64,000 nucleotides of DNA from Dysidea avara (Eukaryota; Porifera; Demospongiae; Dictyoceratida; Dysideidae). Under the pieces are notes generated by a model. It ran no database searches and was not told the origin of the DNA. It was given only the letters and a program-made list of their open reading frames with translations. A program made the position numbers and the translations under genes. Below are positions 59,601 through 64,000 of this stretch, piece by piece (position 1 is the stretch's first letter; each line of letters starts with the position of its first letter). Location of the stretch: positions 8,037,858 through 8,101,857 of the forward strand of contig NC_089272.1 in assembly GCF_963678975.1 (NCBI RefSeq). Reading direction: 5' to 3'.

Positions 59601-60081
59601 TTGGTGGTATTACTATTGGGAAACGTCATTCGAGAATGTGCTTTTTTTCTTTTTGGTGTGCTACAATTTGCCGGCTTAAATTGTTTAAACGGTGGCTCGG
59701 TGGTACTAATGTCTCCAATAGCACTAGTATTGAAGGCCAACCTTCGTGGCTGATATTTCTGTGGCTCTAAATCTAGTGTTAGCCTTTTTTCAGGCGAAGC
59801 ATCTGGTAATGAATCTTCTGACATAAAAATAGTTTCAAATTGCAACTTCTCAGGTGATGCATCTGGTAGAGAGGATAGCGAACCGGAATCATCATGTCTG
59901 AATTCCAACGATGCATCGGGCAATGTAGAATCACTAGTAACTTCTTCTGAATCAGTGGTACTCTCGAAACATGCCTACAATTGATAGGCGTTGTCACAAG
60001 TCATCATAGCACAAAATTCACTTTTAAATCGCAACTTGCCTCCTCTATTGAAGCGCCTGGAAATGTACCATTAGTTGACAT
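42799..60081 (-). CDS. Ten-exon gene for an RNase H/transposase-like protein with Tudor-like C-terminus (about 857 aa)
   Basis: Exons (-): 60081-60040, 59974-59518, 59476-58872, 56521-56397, 54779-54665, 52570-52274, 48354-48249, 48120-47888, 44560-44261 and 43089-42799 (stop TAA). All nine junctions keep frame. The N-terminus is Ser/Asp-rich with repeated LPDAS(L/P)E phrases and a basic PKRKKAHSR (possible nuclear signal). Next comes a conserved block (GDKRPDKDWIYLPTCLTEWK, then NCRFTKCDMC). The core has three acidic motifs: IIDGMDQNKTNIP (Asp about 436), VEMDNCVRENKNKY (Asp about 521) and GHTHSDVDQRFS (Asp about 561/563). These recall a DDE/RNase H fold. The last exon has a Tudor/chromo-like piece (VGSHVLLKCERYKDFVPQIG, then SVTVQWLEGEYEGKWK). 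From memory this is an uncharacterised multicopy metazoan family (Pfam DUF7869 type). Catalysis is inference. Intron 1 is GC-AG (65 nt); intron 2 is only 41 nt. The gene appears intact. Confidence 0.75.
43245..43410 (+). repeat. Dispersed repeat F2 copy
   Basis: It shares CTAGCTGTAAGTCGAAGA, AATAGCTGCCC, ACCAACTATAT and TATTGGAGTATCTCGA with 19345-19500. It ends in the dispersed CTCTATTAGAGTATCTCGA-type motif. Confidence 0.65.
43690..44200 (+). repeat. Dispersed repeat F1, diverged copy
   Basis: GTTCAGCCCATTACATAGTG, GGGACACAAAGAAGGA, ATGCATTGTATGTACTG, TATGCCAAAGG, CAGTCAGCAGAAAATTCCAC and GGCTGGTTTTGGGATG follow the F1 order. A CATGT...ACACAC inset lies at 43800-43860. Confidence 0.65.
44700..45540. 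other. Intron DNA with repeat-like pieces
   Basis: Two copies of a GATGACCACACCC phrase (45334 and 45444) and inverted forms of the GAGTATCTCGA motif (45415, 45492) lie here. A - strand stretch at about 45187-45016 ends in a perfect GTGAGT donor but does not fit the phase of the surrounding gene. Confidence 0.45.
45541..47534. mobile_element. Decayed Tc1/IS630-like DNA transposon, internally deleted (2.0 kb)
   Basis: Terminal inverted match AGCTATAGTACGTTCGCGTT at 45541 and its inverse ending near 47534. Flanks are TA-rich, but the exact TA duplication is not clean. It carries the transposase remnant described at 45663-46619 and lies in intron 8 of the large - strand gene. Confidence 0.75.
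45663..46619 (+). pseudogene. Tc1/IS630-like transposase remnant
   Basis: The N-terminal HTH part is recognisable: MASSAPSASAERTPL in one frame, then KKLNSQTKYLLMKLWEYFKQ and NITERISKATGI in another. Further on come DAHSFDPDIVRQD...LSLSKIL and, near 46415-46450, GRPVVYLDETWV, the motif round the first catalytic Asp of DDE_3 transposases. This runs almost directly into an acidic tail (LIQISSDSEDDDGG), so most of the catalytic core is deleted. Several frame changes. It would have cut and pasted the element through its terminal repeats. Confidence 0.7.
49318..50652 (-). pseudogene. Remnant of a PIN/XPG-like plus CXC-type multicopy protein gene
   Basis: Three parts in - order. At 50652-50430 a Cys/His N-terminus (CVICNLPIEALSKVTLGEKG, then LVHQECRRQYCKPDQIAKTL). 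At about 50370-49940 a PIN/XPG-like core (VLVGDDTDLLVLLCYH, LGPEVCKNLLFLHAILGCDT, YGIGKGASLKKF, AGEQALVAMYNGKPGE). At 49650-49318 a Trp-containing linker and a tesmin-like CXC cluster (IRCNCHTDCSTMRCTCKKSN, then CSPACGNCKGTVCTN). From memory, full proteins of this metazoan family are about twice as long. The N-terminal and PIN parts are separated here by a scar of AAGCATATGCTT repeats (50367-50405), and a MITE (49661-49909) splits PIN from CXC. It may be the element's own gene or a passenger. Confidence 0.6.
49661..49909. mobile_element. MITE, GTGACCGGGCCTGCG family (249 bp), AAAT duplication
   Basis: Ends GTGACTGGGCCTGCGAAAAT and, inverted, TTTTCGCAGGCCCGGTCAC. AAAT lies on both sides. The same family as 57100-57348, related to 58369-58618. 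Confidence 0.9.
52954..53262. mobile_element. Possible hAT-like MITE with AGGGCTG ends
   Basis: It begins AGGGCTGAGCGATAGTG and ends GATACCAGCCCTA. The inverted ends are short, the interior repeats GATAG, and no clean duplication was seen. Confidence 0.5.
53554..54031. mobile_element. Non-autonomous hAT element (478 bp), CTTCCCAG duplication
   Basis: Ends TAGGGACCAGTC and, inverted, GACGGGTCCCTA. The 8-bp CTTCCCAG lies at 53546-53553 and 54032-54039. The interior holds CCTATTATGC(T/C) repeats and three copies of the CTATTAGAGTATCTCGA-type motif (53727, 53812, 53890). Related to 30949-31385. Confidence 0.9.
54180..54290 (-). repeat. F1 5' fragment, inverted
   Basis: AAAGTGTAATGGATGCTTCA, CTTTTCAGATGAC and TTGGGGCGCACGGCACCATT are the inverse of the F1 start. 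Confidence 0.75.
54341..54612. mobile_element. Foldback MITE M1, full copy
   Basis: GCTAGAGTAGGGACCATAGC on the left is mirrored by GCTATGGTCCCTACTCTAG on the right. A TTATTA-rich inset and the CCCTACTGTGC...GCACAGTAGGG inner pair lie between. Confidence 0.85.
55937..56090. repeat. Compound microsatellite (CAGT)n then (CAGG)n
   Basis: About 19 CAGT repeats (55937-56013) switch abruptly to about 19 CAGG repeats (56013-56090). F1 3' sequence follows directly (56110-56300), so it probably grew from the TCAG run of an F1 copy. Confidence 0.95.
56110..56300 (+). repeat. F1 3' fragment
   Basis: CAGAAAATATC, ATTTGGGCTTGGTTATAC, CCTAGCCAATACTGCC and TTGGCTTTCTGGGTGATATT follow the F1 3' order. Confidence 0.7.
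56545..56690. repeat. Microsatellite cluster, (TACA)n-like and (CA)n
   Basis: ATACATACGTACA-type repeats are followed by a pure CA run at about 56621-56652 and CA-rich decay. ORFs here on both strands are repeat translations. Confidence 0.9.
57100..57348. mobile_element. MITE, GTGACCGGGCCTGCG family (249 bp), ATAT duplication
   Basis: Ends GTGACCGGGCCTGCGAAAAC and, inverted, ATCGCAGGCCCGGTCAC. ATAT lies at 57096-57099 and 57349-57352. The flanks also share ACGCGTGTTACATGAAATTT on both sides (57058 and 57353), a longer direct repeat that predates or accompanied the insertion. Confidence 0.9.
57464..57698 (+). other. Possible small + strand exons
   Basis: 57464-57511 reads MESKKIFLSSLHSKGY and ends at a GTGAGT donor. 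57605-57698 has acceptor CAACAG, a long open stretch (GKHYTLIYLPVHGAQTKPIP) and a GTGAGT donor. The phases of the two do not match, so a gene is not established. Confidence 0.25.
58369..58618. mobile_element. MITE related to the GTGACC family (250 bp), ATAT duplication
   Basis: Ends GTGACCGGATTTGCAAAAAG and, inverted, CTTTTTGCAAATCCAGTCAC. ATAT lies on both sides. Confidence 0.85.
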
Positions 60082-60220
60082 CGCCAGGTGTACCTCGACT
60101 TGCACGAAGTAATCTACCTCACGTGAGGCACAAGGAACGGCGCGCACTAATGGACTTTATCCACATTGACGTCACAACGTAATATGGCAGCGGGAACTTT
60201 TGTACAGGGCCCAGGGAGAT

Positions 60221-60669
60221 TAGTCTCGCGTAGCCAGGCCCTTTTCTTTCTTTTGTGTGGGGGTGGGGAAAGAAAAGGGTCTGGTGAACATAGCATAGCA
60301 TCGTCGTTGGCCTATCCCGAGATTGTGAGGATTCTACTGCGCAGCTTCCGGATTGTTTGTGGGTGCGAATGACGTGTTTTGTTAACCATTGCATCATTTG
60401 CGTCCTGTTGTCATAGATATAAAACGTGATCTGCATCATTCGCGTTCTATTACCATAGCTACTACTTTTATATCTATGGCAACAGGACGCAAATGGTGCT
60501 ATGTTTAGCAAAACACGTCATTCGCACCCACAAACAATCCTGAAGCTGCGCAGTAGAATCCCCACAATCTCGGGATAGGCCAACGACGATGCTATGCTAT
60601 GTTCACCAGACCCTTTTTCTTTCCCGCCCCCACACAAAAGAAAGAAAAGGGTCTGGCTACGCGAGACTA
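60221..60669. mobile_element. MULE-like foldback MITE (449 bp) with perfect 9-bp duplication
   Basis: Ends TAGTCTCGCGTAGCCAG and, inverted, CTGGCTACGCGAGACTA, with arms of about 200 bp. CAGGGAGAT lies at 60212-60220 and 60670-60678. Nine-base duplications point to the Mutator superfamily. It lies 140 bp upstream of the start codon of the large gene, so it may sit in its promoter. Confidence 0.9.
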
Positions 60670-60679
60670 CAGGGAGATG

Positions 60680-61515
60680 GCTGTGATATACTGCAGTAAG
60701 TGAGGCACAGTGTAGCTCCAACTCAAGGGGGGTGTCACTCTGGGGATCTGCAATCACGGCCAAAGCTAAAGGTCAATGAAGCAAAACCGATTTTTCACAA
60801 AGATCAACTGTTCTCCCAGCATAGTCAAAGCTTTGCAAGTAAGTAGTGCACGAAAACATAGTCAATGGCATGGTCAAAACCAAAGGATTTATGACAAGAC
60901 GAATTTTCTATGGCAAGTCAACGGTCGATATCGAAATTCCGTTGACTTGGTGACATTTTGGTGGCTCTTGACTTAGACATTGAGCCACAGTCGCAGATCA
61001 CACTACAGTGAATGCCCATGTGTTACCACCTTGTCAAAACCACCTCACTTGATATGACTGGTTGCCATTGGATGCACAATCAATGTAGAATTCAAGGAGG
61101 AACAAATTATAATTTGAGACCATTGAATTGACGCTATGTAGAATGCACGGAGGAATAAAATTGATAACTTACTTATACGTAGGTGTTTAATATGATTGCC
61201 ATTGGGTTCACTTTCAATATTGTAGGAGGACAAATATTTCAAAATCATATTTCAAAATTATCACTATAGAAGGACAAATATTTCAGAATCACATTGCTTG
61301 ATATAATTGATTACCATTGCATGCATGCGCAATTTGGATACTTACATAGCTAACATACATACATACACATACATACATACCTAGATACATACCGCATTGC
61401 CTTGAATAATGGCCTGGGTAAAAAAAATTGCCTACACATGTATTTCATTGAAGTAGCTTTTCACCCATGTCACTGGATCTGGGTGAAAGTTGCTCAAAAG
61501 AAATAAATGCCCAGG
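60680..61515. other. Intergenic DNA, nothing recognised
   Basis: There are no supported exons. Short repeats of GGACAAATATTTCA occur near 61210 and 61270. Confidence 0.45.
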
Positions 61516-61518
61516 CCA

Positions 61519-61656
61519 CCATACATACATACATACATACATACATACATACATACATACATACGTACGTACGTATGTACGTACGTACATACATACATAC
61601 ATACATACATACATACATACATACATACATACATACATACATACATACATACATAA
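61519..61656. repeat. (CATA)n microsatellite with a central CGTA block
   Basis: Near-perfect CATA repeats of about 138 bp with a GTAC/GTACGTACG core (61564-61590) that makes the array partly palindromic. All ORFs through it (HTYI or MYVC repeats) are artefacts. Confidence 0.95.
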
Positions 61657-61689
61657 GAAGCATGGAGGGACCAACTACTTTTAATACAA

Positions 61690-63790
61690 TTTTTTACATC
61701 ACTTAATATGTATGGTTACCGTTGAATACATAGAAAACACATATTGAATGGGTTTCATTATTACACATAAAATAGCAAATTGACATCTCATAATGTGATT
61801 GGTTGCCATTGGAAACTAGATAATGGGTTTTATCATTTCACATAACATAGCAAATGCATCTCTCGTAATGTGATTGATTGCCACTTCCATTGTACACACA
61901 AATAGAAAATCGAGATATCATAATGTGATTGGTTGCCATTTGAGAAATGCTTCCCTTAGACAGCATGCAATATGGGTTTCATCATTATGAATAAAAATAA
62001 TGGCAAATTGACATCTTGTAATGTGATGAGTTATAATTGACAATACGTTTGACTACGACAACATGTATTGTTTGACATGACATAGCAAATGAAGCTCTCG
62101 TAGTGTGCCATTGGAGACTATGACAATGGGTTTCATTATTTCATAGCAAATTCACCTTCACTTTACACTTGTAACATGGCACTATTCCTGGATGTCAATT
62201 TAAGACAATAGGTTAAATGTATGATGAGTTATAGCTTGTCAAAGTTGAAAATATAAAACCCCTTTTCGCAGACCTGGTCACCAATAGAACATTGAGATCT
62301 CGTAATGTGATTGGGGTTGCCATTGGAGACATGCTTCCTTAGACAACATGTATTGAATGGGTCTCATCACTTCACATATCATAGCAAATTCACCTCTCGA
62401 AATGTGATTGGTTGCCATTGGATACTAGATTCACATAACATAGCAAATTCATCACATAATTTGATTGGTTGCCATTGGCGATACACTTCCCTTAGACAGC
62501 ATGCAATAAAATGGGTCTCATCATTTCACATAACATAACAAAATTATAATGCACCTCTTGAAATAGTTATGATTGGTTGCCATTGCTCAACACACTTTTC
62601 ATAGACAACATGCATTGAATGGGTTTCACCATTTCACATAACATAGCAAATGCACCACTTGACATGTGATTCGTTGCCATTGGAAACTAGACAATGGGTT
62701 TCTCCATTTCACATAACAGCAAATTGATCTCATGTAATGTGATTGGTTGCCATTGGCAACACACTTTCCTTAGACCACATGTATTCAGTGAGTTTCATCA
62801 TTTCACATAACATAGAAAATGCACCTCTTGTAATGTGATTGGTTGCCATTGGGAACTAGACAATGGGTTTCATCATTTCTCATAGTATAGTGAATTGATC
62901 TCACATAATGTGATTGGCCATTGGCAACACGCTTTCCTTAGACACCATGTATTGAATGGGTTTCATCAATTCACATAACATAGCAAATACACCTGTTGTA
63001 ATGTGCACGTGATTGGTTGCCATTGGAGACTAGACAATGGGTTTCTTCATTTCACATAGCATAGCAAATTGATCTCACCTAATGTAATTGGTTGCCATTG
63101 GCAACACACTTTCCTTAGACAACATGTACTGAATGTGTTCCATCATTTCACATAACATAGCAAATGCACTCCTTGTAATGTGATTGGTTGCCATTGGCAA
63201 CACACTTCCCTTAATGACATGCAATTATGCATTGAATAGGTTTTATCCTTTCACATAACATAACAAATACACCTCTCGAAACGTGATTGGCTACCATTGG
63301 AGACTAGACAATGGGTTTCTCCATTTCACATAACAGCAAATTGATCTCATGATTGGTAGCCATTGGCAACACACTTTCCTTAAGCAACATGTATTCAATG
63401 AGTTTCATCATTTCACAGAAAGTGTACATGTACCTCTGTAATGTGATGCCATTGGAAACTAGACAGTGGGTTGCATCATTAATTTCATGTATTATACAGC
63501 AAATTCACCTCTCAAAGTGCCATTGTTTGCCATTGGAAACACACTTTCCTTAGACAACATGAGTTTCATCATTTCAGATAACATAGAAAATGTACCTCTG
63601 TAATGTCATTGGTTGTCATTGGAGACTAGACAATGGGTTTCATCCTTTCACATATTAACATAGCAAATTCACCTCTTGAAATGTGCCATTGGAGACTAGA
63701 CAATGGGTTTCATAATTTCACATAATTATTAACATAGCAAATCCACCTCTTGAAAAGTGATTGGTTGCCATTGGAGACTAGACAATGGGT
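61690..63790. repeat. Long diverged satellite (about 2 kb) of ATGTGATTGGTTGCCATTGG units
   Basis: Units of roughly 95-110 bp contain ATGTGATTGGTTGCCATTGG, then either GACTAGACAATGGGTTTCAT or CAACACACTTTCCTTAGACA, then TTTCACATAACATAGCAAAT. The two unit types alternate, giving a higher-order period of about 190-200 bp. There are at least ten higher-order repeats, and order decays toward the left. Confidence 0.9.
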
Positions 63791-63796
63791 TTCAGG

Positions 63797-64000
63797 TAGG
63801 CATCGGCCGATTATGCCGGCATAATTTAAAGCATAATAGGTGGTCAAAAGCATCAAGCATAATGCCAGCATAATAGGGACGATGTTTGAAAAATTAATTA
63901 AATGCGCAATACGCGCGCCTGAAAGAAAGCAAATATTCACTGCCAATAGTATTATTAGTGCATTTTATAATTAATACAACTTATTAAACCGTTTATTTGT
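63797..64000. mobile_element. Start of a hAT-type element, cut by the window edge
   Basis: TAGGCATCGGCCGATTATGC onward is the near-exact inverse of 31190-31385 (GCGCGCATTGCGCATTT, TTATGCTTGATGCTTTTG). It is the same family as 30949-31385. The far end lies outside the window. Confidence 0.85.

Noticed and set aside
61432-61706. ORFs of HTYI or MYVC repeats
   Set aside because: Translations of the CATA microsatellite.

Overview
The window looks like animal nuclear DNA, most probably from a demosponge close to the haplosclerids (Amphimedon-like). This is inference from gene style, not a database match. The signs are: a few widely split genes with very short exons, some very short introns, BEN-domain and other lineage-expanded protein types, a DIRS retroelement, a CR1/L2-type LINE, and many TIR elements and satellites. 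There are no rRNA or tRNA genes, CRISPR arrays or bacterial-style operons.

Layout. 1-8 kb: sparse DNA with one small three-exon gene on the + strand (4830-5299), a TIR element just after it, and a 150-187 bp satellite (6.4-8.0 kb). 8.4-9.1 kb: a PHD-finger ORF from a multicopy element. 9.6-13.4 kb: short repeats, foldback elements and a 21-bp minisatellite. 13.4-28.66 kb: one fossil DIRS retroelement on the - strand, with both terminal repeats and the internal complementary region, opened by three later insertions: a 5.6-kb TIR-like element that carries decayed exons, a 5'-truncated LINE, and a nearly full-length LINE of the same family.

29.5-37.8 kb (- strand): a BEN-domain gene of at least twelve small exons. 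Its introns hold a hAT-type element, a foldback element and a 2.75-kb higher-order satellite. Just upstream of its first visible exon sits a 4.6-kb nested palindrome with 7-bp target-site duplications. A 1.9-kb TIR element has landed in one arm, while the other arm keeps the empty site.

42.8-60.1 kb (- strand): a ten-exon gene (about 857 codons) whose splice phases all agree. It encodes an RNase H/transposase-like protein of an uncharacterised multicopy metazoan family, with candidate acidic residues in IDGMDQ, MDNC and HTHSDVD, and a Tudor-like C-terminus. Its introns carry a decayed Tc1/IS630-like transposon, a 3.2-kb TIR element with remnants of a PIN/CXC protein, two hAT-like elements and several MITEs. 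A MULE-like MITE with perfect 9-bp target-site duplications lies 140 bp upstream of its start codon.

60.7-64 kb: microsatellites, a satellite of about 2 kb, and the start of another hAT-type element at the right edge. The two large genes are adjacent and in the same orientation. An alternative donor in the last exon of the upstream gene is phase-compatible with the first visible exon of the BEN gene, so a joint transcript is possible but unproven.
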